Source of the DNA: Halichoerus grypus
Lineage: Eukaryota > Chordata > Mammalia > Carnivora > Phocidae
NCBI RefSeq assembly: GCF_964656455.1
Contig: NC_135717.1
Coordinates: 141,312,308-141,376,307, forward strand
Length of the DNA: 64,000 bases
Direction: 5' to 3'
The first letter of the stretch is position 1; every line of letters starts with the position of its first letter. Below are positions 35,834 to 46,900 of this stretch, piece by piece. The translations under genes were made by a program, and so were the position numbers. The notes beneath the pieces were generated by a model, which saw nothing but the letters and a program-made list of their open reading frames with translations, was not told the origin of the DNA and did not search any database.

Positions 35834-35897
35834 GGAGAATTTACTGCAATAGACCGGAACTTTCAGAGTGACTGTGGATGTGTACAGTATCTCTGTG
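35834..35897 (+). CDS. OTOGL: OTOGL exon 21 of window: second half of Cys module 5
   Basis: The acceptor is tttctgatag and the donor is G|gtaact. It is 64 nt, residues 870-890, GEFTAIDRNFQSDCGCVQYL followed by C. The CCP of other modules is CGC here (one residue between the two cysteines), so this module is the most diverged. Confidence 0.93.
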
Positions 35898-37033
35898 GTA
35901 ACTATGTTTTATCTAGCTTTTAAATGATATGAATATTATTGGTATCTATTGTTCACTATTAATAAATTAAAAATGATTTTCTTTGAGTTGTATTACACAT
36001 TTTAAGCCATTTTGCCAGTTTTTTATTATAAAAGTGCACTATTATTTTTCAGTTGCCTCTTTTGTAATATCTCTAAATGTTCTGACAAATATGTTAATGG
36101 GACAGAAAAATGAATGTGTTTTTCAGAGGCTTTGCAGAATTTTAGTTCTATGGTTCTATGTTGTTGATTCTATGGTTCTTTTTAATATATATATTTATTA
36201 TATATAAAGTTGATTCTATGGTTCTTTTTAATATATATATTTAATATTTTAAAAATAAACATCTAAAAGGGAGACTTATTGTTCACTGTGCTATCATTAT
36301 GGATGTTAACATTGTAAAGCATAGAACTGATTTTTCTATAAATTAACAAATCTTCATATTATGTATTAGTGGGTTAATAAAAAACCTTTTATTCAACAGC
36401 TTGAAACTTTTGCATTTTTATATGCAAGAAAGTTTAAATTCAGTTGTTGGCAAGGCACAAAGAGCTTCTGAGCTGAATCTTCATCACTAGCCTAGCCTAA
36501 ATTAATATGCTTTTACTTTGTATCAACTACCTTCATCATTGAGTACGATGTACAAGGCTATATTTTGCATCACAACAAAATTGAAAATTTTCTCTCAAAA
36601 GAACCATTAAAAACCATAAAATGTTAGTGCCACCATGAAGAGCCCCACTACTGTTGATTTAGATATTGCCTCCATCTATATCTACTCCCCCAAATTGTCA
36701 TGTTATGTTTCCAGAAGAGAGAATAACAAGTAGCTTGATGATAAGTCTAAAACTCTGGAATCTGCTATGAAGTATAGCTTTTGAAGGCAGTTCAAACAGT
36801 AAAGAGGAGTTGACTTTACAGATCACTTTCTTATTGTATGTTAAGGAATAAATGTGCTACATTCATTATTAGGTAAACTCTTGAGTTATTAACAAAATAT
36901 AGAGGTAAAGATCTTATTGGTTTTGGAAAAAAAAATTGCACATCACAATGAAAACATAAATATAAGTAAAAGTTCCATTGATTGATTAATAAAAAACTCA
37001 AAATAGTACTTTCCATTGACTTTCTTTTCTTAG
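35898..37033 (+). other. OTOGL: OTOGL intron with a 46-bp-period duplication
   Basis: A 35-bp unit (gttgattctatggttctttt...) occurs at 36,163-36,197 and 36,209-36,243, separated by an AT-rich spacer. No named repeat or gene was seen. Confidence 0.6.
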
Positions 37034-37212
37034 AAAAGGATGATGTGTGTGTATTTCAAGCAGTATCAGTATTGAATCCTGGCCAATCTATGATAAAGTA
37101 TTTGGAAGGGGACTTTTGTTATACAGTGGAGTGTCTGGAAGAAAAAGATAACCATATAGGCTTTCACACTCTGAATTTTACAATGGTGAATTGCTCAAAA
37201 GAATGTGACATT
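37034..37212 (+). CDS. OTOGL: OTOGL exon 22 of window: Cys-rich segment
   Basis: The acceptor is ttcttttcttag and the donor is ATT|gtaagt. It encodes residues 892-950, with Glu 891 split. KDDVCVFQAVSVLNPGQSMI is followed by FCYTVECLEEKDN and NCSKECDI. This is VWC-type spacing near the C terminus, with sequons NFT and NCS. Confidence 0.95.
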
Positions 37213-37658
37213 GTAAGTATTCTTTGTAAGTCATTCCAGTGGAGAGTTAAATTAATCATAAAATGTCACTATAGAATTTTAACTAGTGAATACTGCATAA
37301 GTTTGAAGTATACACTTGAATAGTTCAATAATCTATTAATGTGTAATATATCTATACAATGCATATTTTCCTTTTCCTGTGTATGATCTTGAGCCTTATT
37401 ATCTATTTATCTATATAGCTTGCTTGACCTGCTTGATGAATCTTGGCTGTTAGATGTAAAGGCTAATAGTTTTCTTCACTTTCTAATACAGCTATATAAA
37501 GTCAATTATTATTTGAAGTGCCTCAAATTCAACCTTTAAATTGCTTACAGGTGTTCTGAGAGAGCATATAGTAATATTGGGAAGCACTTCCAGAATGGAT
37601 TCATTAAAAATATTGGTATTGTTGTGTGGCTAATTAAATGTACTATCATTATACCCAG

Positions 37659-37763
37659 CACCAGGTGTACATTCCATCTCCAAGTGATTATGATTGCTGT
37701 GGTACCTGCAAAAATGTATCCTGCAAATTTCAAATGGAAAATGGAACATCAGTTATATATGAG
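37659..37763 (+). CDS. OTOGL: OTOGL exon 23 of window: VWC-like segment
   Basis: The acceptor is ttatacccag and the donor is GAG|gtatga. It is 105 nt, phase 0-0, residues 951-985. HQVYIPSPSDYDCCGTCKNV is followed by SCKFQMENGTS. CCGTC is a typical VWC ending. A second AG six bases downstream (37,663-37,664) would remove only His-Gln and keep the frame. Confidence 0.93.
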
Positions 37764-38139
37764 GTATGAATTCCTTAGTTCCTAAAATAAGTTCCTTGGA
37801 GGGTAGCTCTCTCTGCAATTTTCTGAAGATGATTTTATGTCAAATAGGTTTGAAAAATATCACACATGCACACACACACACACACAGAGTTCTACATACA
37901 ATAAACACACTCATATACAGCACACAAGACACAGTTACATTTGTTACATTTTAAAGTTTCTGATAATTCCTGCTGTAAAGGAATATGTTTAAATCATTTC
38001 TGAAACTCATTTTAGTATAGATCCTCATTTTTTTTTCCAGATGTGAGGAAAATGGGCTTTGAGAATTGCTTATTTCTAATTGTTAGAACAAAGGGAAAAA
38101 AACTATTATTTTGTTCACTCATTTAAAATGAAACATTTT

Positions 38140-38610
38140 CTTTTCTTTTTTTTTTATTATGCTCAGTTAGCCACTGTGTGGTATATCATTAGTTTTTGAT
38201 GTAGTGTTCAATGATTCATTAGTTGCATATAATCACATATGCTCATCACATCACGTGCCCTCCTTAATGCCCATCACTCTGTTACCCCATCCCTCTGCCC
38301 CCTTCTCTCTGAAACCTTCAGTTTGTGTCCTGGGGTCCATAGTCTCTAATGGTTCATCTCCCTCTCTGATTTCTCCCCCTTCAGATTTCCCTCCCTTCCC
38401 CTATGGTCCTCCCTGTTATTGCTTATGTTCCACATATGAGTGAAACCATATGATAATTGTCTTTCTCTGCTTGACTTACTTCACTTAGCATAATCCCCTC
38501 CAGTTCACCCATGTCGATGCAAATAGTGGGTATTCATCTTTTCTGATGGCTGAATAATATTCCATTGTATATATGTATCACATCTTTTTTATCCATTCAT
38601 CTGATAAAAT
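38140..38610 (-). mobile_element. L1 3' end (carnivore type), antisense, 5'-truncated
   Basis: A T-rich tail side is followed by tgctcatcacatcacgtgccctccttaatg, then ttacttcacttagcataatccc and ctgaataatattccattgta, all reverse complement L1 3' UTR and end of ORF2. The left flank tttaaaatgaaacatttt (38122-38139) recurs beyond the adjacent SINE at 38811-38830. Confidence 0.85.
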
Positions 38611-38625
38611 CTTAAAAAACAAAGG

Positions 38626-38810
38626 TGGGGGGTGCCTGGATGGCTCAGTCAGTTGGGTGCCTGCCTTCCACTCAGATCATGATCCCAGAGTCTGGGGATC
38701 GAGCCCCACATTGGGCTCCCTGCTCAGTGGGGAATCTGCTTCTCCCTCTGCCCCTCACCCCTCTCGTGCTCTCTCTCTCTCAAATGAATAAATAAAATCT
38801 TTAAAAGAAA
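38626..38810 (+). mobile_element. CAN-SINE, sense, abutting the L1
   Basis: The head ggggggtgcctggatggctcag, CT-rich body and tail caaatgaataaataaaatcttt are intact. It lies between the L1 fragment and the right copy of the L1 target duplication. Confidence 0.93.
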
Positions 38811-40664
38811 TTTAAAAAATGAAGCATTTTAACAGAAATCTGAAACTCACAATGTTAACATTTTATTATTTCAGGTATTTAAGATTTCAGTGGGTAAATA
38901 AGATAAAAGACTTAGAATATTTTTTACAAAGAAGACTTCAAGAGTCAGTAATGCTGTATCACATCTTTCTACCAAAAATAATACAATAATTATTCAGAAC
39001 TCTCCTATAGTCTCATAATAACTCCATATAGGTTTATGGACTGACCTACTCCTTCCCTAGAAGAGAGAAAGGGAACTTTCTATTTTTAGTGCAGTTATTA
39101 GTGATGTCATCAGATTTAGGAGTGTGACTAATTCTTTATAACTTACATTACCTGAAAGTTGTTCCAATTTATTTTTGCCATTCTTAAGTGTTTTCATTAA
39201 TAGTTTAATTATCTAGAGGTCTTACTTCTGGTGTTCTTAATTACATGGGATTAGTCACATACCCCCAAAACAGATTTCTCCAATCCTGTGCATTTTATTA
39301 AATAAGAAAGATGAATAATTGTCTTCTTGTGCCATAACCTATGTTTCGCAGTTATGTGCAAACTAGTGTTACCAATTTAAATAGTGTTGGTGATACTGTT
39401 TGTTTTATCCTAGCAATATTTCTATTTTATAATATATTATTTTAAAGAAGGGGTTTTGAAAACAAAACCTTCTAAAATGATGAGGAAGACATAGGTGTCA
39501 GTGAGAGAAAAGGAATCAGAATTTACTTGAAAAAACACAGAAATTTGGGGCTTTTAGTAAAAGGGCAACATAAACTCTATAATCAATAAATCCAGGAACC
39601 ATCTATTTATATGACTAGTATTCACAGTGATAGCCTGAAATGTAGATAAAAGACTAAATTATGTTCAGAATATTTTTTGAGAACTCAACAAGTAATGCAA
39701 TCAAGGTAAATATACATCAAGATGGTTAACTCCTGCTCTTTCAAAGATAAGCTTTAGTTATCTTGAAATCTAATTTCTGTGGAACAACTGATTTTTGATT
39801 TCAGATAAACAAGATTGTACTATTTGAACTGGATATTAACAGAATTACTATTTGAATTTGAATATTTTATTTTCTCTTATACCTGGACTTGGAGATCTTT
39901 TCTAATTAAGGTTCATAGAAGATCTAAAGATATTTATAAGTTAAAATAGAATCTGGAGAAAAAGAAGTTCATCAAAATTCCTTACTGCACAAGGAATCTT
40001 TAAACCAGAGTTTGGCTAGTATTTTAAAATGTGGGTTAAAAAATAAGAATATAGATCAACAACTACAGCTCGATAATTATGTTATAATATGTCCAGCTGC
40101 TTTTATTTCTAAACAAGAATTCTGAAATCAGGAATGAAATAAACAGTTATTATGTTTAAAAATTTGTTAAAGGAATAGGAATATGTTTTAAAACAATGAT
40201 AAGGAATATAAAACTAGAAGCAAAAGTCAATTATCACTGTCATCCAAAGATTTTGTAATTGTTTTGTTGATAAGGGAGTAGAAGGAAGAATAAACAAATC
40301 TCAAGAAAGGAGGCATATTAACTAATACGATTTGTTGTTTTATAATTAGTGAGGGAATATTAAAACAAGACCTTTGTCACTTGGGCAAATTGGATAATTA
40401 ATCTTGTAGTAGAAACACATACCTATTTGTTTCTTTCCTCTCTATCGCTTTATTTCACTTTTACATCTCAGTTCTAGTATGAAACCAAACACACATGCAC
40501 ACACACCATCTATGTATTTTTAATCCTTTTAGATAAGTTTGGGGATATTTCCAGATGGACATTGTATGCCACAGGAAGTTCTCTGCATCTTGGATAGGAA
40601 ATATTCTACTTAAGAAACATATCAGATTTTAATAAGCAAAACAGTAACTTTCTCTTATTTTTAG

Positions 40665-40784
40665 GAGGGGAGTACCTGGCACTATAATTGTACCACATAT
40701 GAATGTGTTAAGACTGATGAAGGGACAATGATTCTGAACTACAATATGGTCTGTCCCCCTTTTAATGAGACTGAATGCAAAATG
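40665..40784 (+). CDS. OTOGL: OTOGL exon 24 of window: Cys-rich segment
   Basis: The acceptor is ttatttttag and the donor is ATG|gtttgt, a weak donor but the only one that joins to exon 25 in phase 0. It encodes residues 986-1025: STWHYNCTTYECVKTDEGTM, then VCPPFNETECKM. It is a VWC-like unit with sequons NCT and NET. Confidence 0.92.
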
Positions 40785-42179
40785 GTTTGTACTTTATCAT
40801 ATCTAAGAAAATGTAGTATTACATATAATTTAGAAAATATGTTTTCAAAGGTCGTACATAAATACATTGTGGCTTATTTATTTGGTGTACGTTTTATTTT
40901 CATGTATACATAAAAGCTCATTATATTTCTTCAGTTTGCCATTTTGAGTTATAAATGGTGTTCCAAATAACTTTGATTCTCCCTGAACGGACATTGTGCT
41001 AGATCAAAGAATTATTGAAAAATCATTTGATCAGCAGACCTAGCCTCTCTTTCAGTATGAATTAATAATCAATTAGAGGTTGGCCAATTTTATTATTTCT
41101 TAAACACACAGCCAGATTTATGATGCCATTCCCTTTTTAATTCATGCTGGCCTAAATGAAATTTGTCTTAACTTCTCTGAGCACAGGCCATGGTGAAACC
41201 TGGCATATATCACAGCACTGCTGATCGTTTAGCTTAGATACCCCAATTCCTTATTCTCTCAGAGAAGAGTCCATTGGGAAAGTAGATTTTTGGAGCTGAT
41301 AGATACTTTTTTCTTACAAGATCCTTCGTAGCTTTAACTATTTAGGAGATAGTAATCCCTAATGAAAAGTGAACTTTGTTCTATTGTGTAGGCAATATTT
41401 TTCTTAAGTATGCAGAAATAGCATAGTCTCACTGATTTTTTTTTTCCCAAGATGTGCCCTTTTAGTGATGGTGGCTAGCTGGCTGGGTAGGTAGATATCG
41501 TATATAGTAAAGTAATAGAATTTCAGCTCTGGAAGGAATCTTAGGCATCATCTTATTTCCCAGATTCATTTTTATAGCGTAAATTCTGTTACTTGAATTG
41601 TAATTAGCAAGTTACCAAAAGCAATTAGTGGCTTACTGTAAGAATTCAAAAAGATAATCAATAAAATTTTCTTAATTTAGTCTTAGGCAAGAGTCATCCT
41701 GAAGTGGTGGATTTTTTTGAATAAAATGATAAAGAAAAAGATACATCATTTTAAAAATCAGTTATATTCAGGAACTTAGTCTTGTCTCATAGAGTACTTT
41801 AGGTTATTTCAAGGAGTTGAAAGAAACATAATGGCCTCTATTTAGAGTACCTATTAGTACTTTGCTTTGGTAAGAATTTTTTTGGTGTTATTTAAAATGT
41901 TTTTAAATAAATAAATAAAGAAAGAAAGAAAGAAAGTGTTCTTCTAAGTAAGTTAATCTTTTTGCACTTTGTTTTACTAGTGAATAACAAAAATTTAAAC
42001 AAAATATCAGCTCCTAATTTTAAAAACAAATTCTCATTAGAAATGGTTAAATTTCTATAATTTTCCTTTAAAGGCTTTGTGATATTTAATAAAAATACTG
42101 AGAGTTAGTTTTCTATTTCTAGTCCAAGAGGAAATAACAAACACTGTGAGTTTTGACTTTATTCCTTCTCTCTTCCTAG
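40785..42179 (+). other. OTOGL: OTOGL intron, unassigned
   Basis: AT-rich. A short AAAT/AAAG simple repeat lies at about 41,906-41,937. No gene was seen. Confidence 0.6.
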
Positions 42180-42225
42180 AATGAAGGGATTGTAAAGCTT
42201 TATAATGAAGGCTGTTGCAAGATCT
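42180..42225 (+). CDS. OTOGL: OTOGL exon 25 of window: short Cys-rich exon
   Basis: The acceptor is ctcttcctag and the donor is T|gtaagt. It is 46 nt, residues 1026-1040 (NEGIVKLYNEGCCKI), with Cys 1041 split. GCCKIC is the usual VWC ending that closes before the cystine knot. Confidence 0.94.
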
Positions 42226-44907
42226 GTAAGTGAGGACATATTACATGCATTAATTTGATAGATTAGTTTTAATTGCTCATGGTGATTATGATTTTTCTCA
42301 TAAAATTCAGATCTTATGATGCAAGGAGGGAAGCACATTTTATAATGTTATTATTTAAATGTTTGTCATGTGGTTAATTATTTTGTAATTTAGTCTTCTG
42401 GAATATGAATAAAGTATTTTTAATTTAGATGAATATTAACCTAAATATCAGAAATTTCTTTATTGTTGTATTTCCCAAAAGGTTTTGCATAGGATTTTAA
42501 TAGGTTTTAAGTTAAAAAAGTCTCTATGGTCAAATTTGCTTGGAACATGATGGGCTATACAAAGTTAGCCCATCTCAAAGATGAGAATGGCATTGTGACT
42601 TCAATAAGGACTTGGATTCTATAACTCCATGTTGATTATTAAACAAGTAAGTACATCTTGTTATCCGAGAGCAGGCAGGGGAAGATCTATACAACTGACC
42701 ATAATCCTGCTATTCATTGCCTGCCACACATCGGCACTATTATGCCCCCTGAAGACTGTATTGCAACCAAACTTCACAACAGTTCTGGGAGGTAGATGGG
42801 GAGGTAAGTATGGTTTCCCCTCCAGATAAGGAAATGAAGCTTCAGAAAAGTTGATTGCACTAATCAGTAATGGACTCAGGCCTGTCCAATGCCCAGGCCC
42901 CGGACCTTTCACTTCTGCCAAGCTCTCTGAAGTTGCAGAATAATACCAACCTACCTCAGTTTCTCCCATCTGACATGTAAGGACTTGTGAAATAGTTTCT
43001 GCTTTGGTATCACAGACTCCTTGTCTGCAGACTTTGCTTCTGGGTGACTGGGCTATCTTGGAGAGACTGGATGTTGGAAATGCCTCTTGGTACTAATAAT
43101 TTCAGACAACTAATGATAAATTTATGCTGTCCCAGTTATATTCATTGTACGAATTAGCTAATCAAACTGATTTCTATGAAGTGCCTGCCATGTATCAGGC
43201 ACTCTTTTAGGCACTGGGACTATGATAGTGAATGATGCAATACCTGCATGCCTAGTGCATATTAGGAAGAAGGGGGAGAAACAATGAACACATAAATATA
43301 TACTATCGTGCCAGGTAGAGATGAGTGATATAAAGAAAAATAGTGCAGAATAAAAGGGATGGAGAGTGGGGAGCTGGGTTGCTAATTTAAGTGAGTGGTT
43401 AGAGAATGCCTCTACGAGGAGGTATCATCTGGGTAGAGAATGAATGTCTTTGGAAATCCAGCCAGGAAGAATAAAAAGTATTGAAAGCAGAGGAAATAGC
43501 AAAGTTTGGCTAAGCACAGGGATGAAGGTGACAGAAAGAAGAGGGTAGGTACCTTATAGGTCACATTAAAGATGATTTCATTATTAACTAATCTTTCTTA
43601 CATGAGAATAGAAAGGCTAATAAAGTAACTAACCACTGAGTGAAAGCACCATAAGGAACACACCAGCCTGCCCTCCATCACCAATTCTGAACCTCCGACC
43701 AGGCTATAGGTGGGAGGCTAGGGAAAGGAGAAGGAACAAGCCTAGGATTCTGAGGAGGAGCCACAAATGAGATGGAGGAAAACCAAAGGGGGTGTTTTGG
43801 AAGCCAAGTGTGGAAATTGTATCAAGGAGGAGAGAGTGATAGACTGGGCCAAATGCTGCTGAGAAATTAAGTAGGATGAGAACTAAGCTGTGACCTCCGA
43901 AGTTAGCACTTTGAAGGTCAAGAGTGACCTTGAGAAGGACAGTTTAATTTCAGGCAATCTCTGCTACTCATCTCTGCTTCAACTGCAGTAGTTTAACTTT
44001 TAGATACTTTACATGTTGGAATTTCATATAAGCACTTAAAGATTTTGTGGCTAAACTAGTTTGGAAACTGGAGATCTAATTTCAGTCTTTTGCAAACAAG
44101 GAAACTCAGCAGAATGATTTCAGTGACTTTGCTAAAGTAACAAAGCAAGTTAGTGTCAGAGTGAAGTAAGAACCTTGGTCTTTTTGCATCCTGATTCAGG
44201 GGTTATTTACATCCACTATCCTATAGCATTAAATATATATTCTTAGCTGTATTATCAAGTGGTCATCCATCACATGCACAGAGGCATATTAATGTATCAT
44301 TAATTAATACAAAGTATTTTAATGTGAAGTCATAAGAGATCATTTCAGAGCCATAAATACAAACTATAATTTGACTCATCCATACATTTCAAAATGGTTA
44401 ATAAATAATTCAATTACATTTATGTATGATTTTATCTTAACATCTATTAAGATAAAGTGGTTTTAAATCTGTTTTTAATTCTAAGATTTATGTATATATG
44501 TATAAATGCCTAATTATGTACATGTATATTTACTTCTACATACAATGTTTCATTATAAAAATAATTGCATATTTTTAGAATTTTAAACATTTTATCTCTC
44601 TATATGATACATATGAACATTATTGCATGTGTAGAATGTTTTGATTTATGATTATGATAACTATTCTAGGACAATAAGGTAAAGAGATAAGTACAATGCT
44701 AAAAATATGAGAAAATCTATTTAGAAAGTGAAAATAAATATCGAACGTAAAATATATGAAGGAAATTTTAAGTATACCTTAATATAGACTATATTTTATA
44801 TAAATATATACATTATTTTATTTTAAATATAGGCATATGTTTAATTGAATTAAGAAACAATCTGACATGGGCCTTCTGATGAATAAATACATTCTATATT
44901 TTATCAG
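42226..44907 (+). other. OTOGL: OTOGL intron with MIR and L2 remnants
   Basis: It has an antisense MIR-like fragment at about 42,710-42,950 and an L2-type stretch at about 43,180-43,930 (tgcctgccatgtatcaggcactc). It is very AT-rich between 44,380 and 44,850. Confidence 0.6.
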
Positions 44908-44987
44908 GCAAACGAGAAGAAAGAATATGCCAGAAAGTGATCATTAAATCAATCATAAGGAAACAGGACTGTATAAGTCAAAATCCT
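44908..44987 (+). CDS. OTOGL: OTOGL exon 26 of window: start of C-terminal cystine knot
   Basis: The acceptor is tttatcag and the donor is CCT|gtaagt. It encodes residues 1042-1067, with Cys 1041 split: KREERICQKVIIKSIIRKQD, then CISQNP. These are the first strands of a CTCK domain, the dimerisation fold found at the C terminus of VWF, mucins and otogelins. Confidence 0.95.
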
Positions 44988-45661
44988 GTAAGTGGAAAAA
45001 TATGATTTGTTACATAAAGGGCATGTGTCTTTCCAAAAGTATATGTGTCACAGCACTAATATGTTTGTAAGCCAACAAAATGCCGAGTGTCACAATATTT
45101 AACTTTGAGATTATTCATACATTTTAATATTAAAATATTCCGTTTGTGAAGAAGTGTGAACTATTCTTAGCATAAATAATCAATAGTTATGAATCATAAT
45201 TGCAATCTAGAGAGATGGAAATTAAAACCAAATATATTTGACTACATATTTTCTTAACTATGCAATTTAACTCAGCAAAAATAGTCTTAGTTCTAACTTT
45301 ACCCCATTTAATGTGACCTATACAATACTACAGTCTACACGAGCCATGATACAATACAGATTACAATAGGATCATTAGATTGTGATGAACATTTTATACA
45401 TAACTGACTAGTTATATGTGCAATTTATTTCAGAGTTTGATTTATGTCAGCCTTGCTGTCTTAGGCATCACCATGGAACATCTCTTGGACTTATTCAAGT
45501 TACTAAGTTTTAACTTGGTATTTTTTGCAGTCTTCTAACATAGAAGCTTGAGAGTTATTATAGTGATAATAAAGTTTTGCTTTCATTTGTTATCTTAGAA
45601 GAATTGAATAGCCAGTTTTTAAAAATTTTAAGAATTCTTTTCTCATTGTCTCTCCTTACAG

Positions 45662-45862
45662 GTAAATGTCGCATCTTGTGATGGAAAATGCCCATCTGCT
45701 ACCATATATAACATCAATATTGAGAGCCATCTAAGATTCTGCAAATGTTGTCGTGAAAATGGAGTGAGAAACTTGTCTGTGCCTCTATATTGCTCAGGAA
45801 ATGGCACTGAAGTTATGCATACCCTCCAGGAACCTATAGACTGCACATGCCAGTGGAACTAA
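45662..45862 (+). CDS. OTOGL: OTOGL last coding exon: cystine knot and stop
   Basis: The acceptor is tctccttacag. It encodes residues 1068-1133 and the TAA stop at 45860-45862. [20 protein letters not shown] then FCKCCREN and, at the end, DCTCQWN give the full CTCK cysteine set (C-x-G-x-C ... C-x-C-C ... C-x-C). NLS and NGT are sequons. Confidence 0.97.
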   Translation, partial: VNVASCDGKCPSATIYNINIESHLRFCKCCRENGVRNLSVPLYCSGNGTEVMHTLQEPIDCTCQWN

Positions 45863-46900
45863 ACTTTTGGATTCTAGGAACTCTGTGCAATAATCATAAT
45901 GTCAAGTGAAGTTACCTTCTAACACTATTATTTAGGCACTGGAAGATTTATACTATTTAACAATAACATATTTTTCACACTATTGGGATATGGCAATTTA
46001 ATACTTGGTACAAATATATGCAATTTCCTAGGAAAAAATAGATGTATTGATTTACTTTATTTTAAAGAATCAAATGATTTTAAGTTGTTCAGCTGAAATG
46101 CAGTTATGTATTTAATTGCAACATGCCACAGCCCTGGGATATTGTCATCAATTAGAAGATTATTTTGCAGAAATTTTCAGTTGCACCCAATAGTGATTTT
46201 TTTTGCTTTACGAAGTCTGCCATAGCTACCCAAATTAAGGTAACAGTACTCGTTCATTGCCACTGTTTAGTCTGGTAAATGTAATTAGTTAGAATTGACA
46301 TCTGTATAGTCATAAAGAGTAGGATACTTTGAGACAGATCACAGAACTACAGGATTTTAGATTTTTTAAAGCCTGAATGAATGTTAGGGTTGTTATTGCA
46401 AATTCCTCTCATTTTGCAGGTATATCAGGTCATTGGAGAAGCTGTGTGACTTACCCCAAGTGACTTTGTGCATTCCAGTCCTATGCTCTTTTCTTTTGAA
46501 TGGTATAGTAAGGTGTCTGTCACAGAACCTTTGATTCTTAAAGAGTTTGCTTTGCATAGAATTAAGACTTTCAAACTCAATTCCTTTTAAAGAAATGAAA
46601 AAAAAATGCCACACATACATATGTATATACATACATATAATAGTAATCCCAATAATAGGAAATGGAGAAATGTAGCATTAGTTGCTAAATAGTGGAAGGA
46701 TATCTTGGACTTTTATTTTTTTATACCATTACAACTGTTATTAAATATGTTATTATTTAACATTTAATTAACTATTTGCTAGCTCATGGACCTATGATTT
46801 TTTTATATGTATTCGCATTCGATCAAAGTTGCATGCTATTTTGCTTTTCATGCTGCTGCTTTGCCAATGAAGAATGAAATAAAATTATTTGAATGTATTA
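45863..46900 (+). other. OTOGL: OTOGL 3' UTR
   Basis: About 1 kb of AT-rich sequence between the stop and the first AATAAA. Several ATTTA pentamers are present (for example about 46,048-46,060 and 46,740-46,775), which can act in mRNA turnover. The end is inferred from the poly-A signal. Confidence 0.7.
46878..46883 (+). terminator. OTOGL: Poly-A signal AATAAA for OTOGL
   Basis: This is the first AATAAA downstream of the stop codon, in gaatgaaataaaattattt. Cleavage is expected about 10-30 bases later. A second AATAAA at 47,342-47,347 may be an alternative. Confidence 0.65.

Larger units (their letters stand above)
37764..40664 (+). other. OTOGL: OTOGL intron with composite L1 and CAN-SINE insertion
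   Basis: A CA run lies at about 37,863-37,887, an L1 3' end at 38,140-38,610 and a CAN-SINE at 38,626-38,810. The portion 38,850-40,660 is AT-rich and unassigned. Confidence 0.6.
1..46900 (+). other. OTOGL: OTOGL gene, 3' half (gene-level span)
   Basis: This span holds 27 coding exons with consensus splice sites whose phases agree at every join, giving 1,133 complete residues and a stop. The order AbfB, Cys-rich, VWD, C8, TIL, tandem VWC-like modules and C-terminal cystine knot is that of otogelin-like; otogelin (OTOG) is the closest relative. From memory the full protein is about 2,340 residues, so the N-terminal half lies upstream of the window. The product is secreted and contributes to the acellular membranes of cochlea and vestibule; human loss of function causes recessive hearing loss (DFNB84B). 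I prefer OTOGL over OTOG because of the recognised exon sequences and the downstream FN3 gene that fits PTPRQ. Confidence 0.95.
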
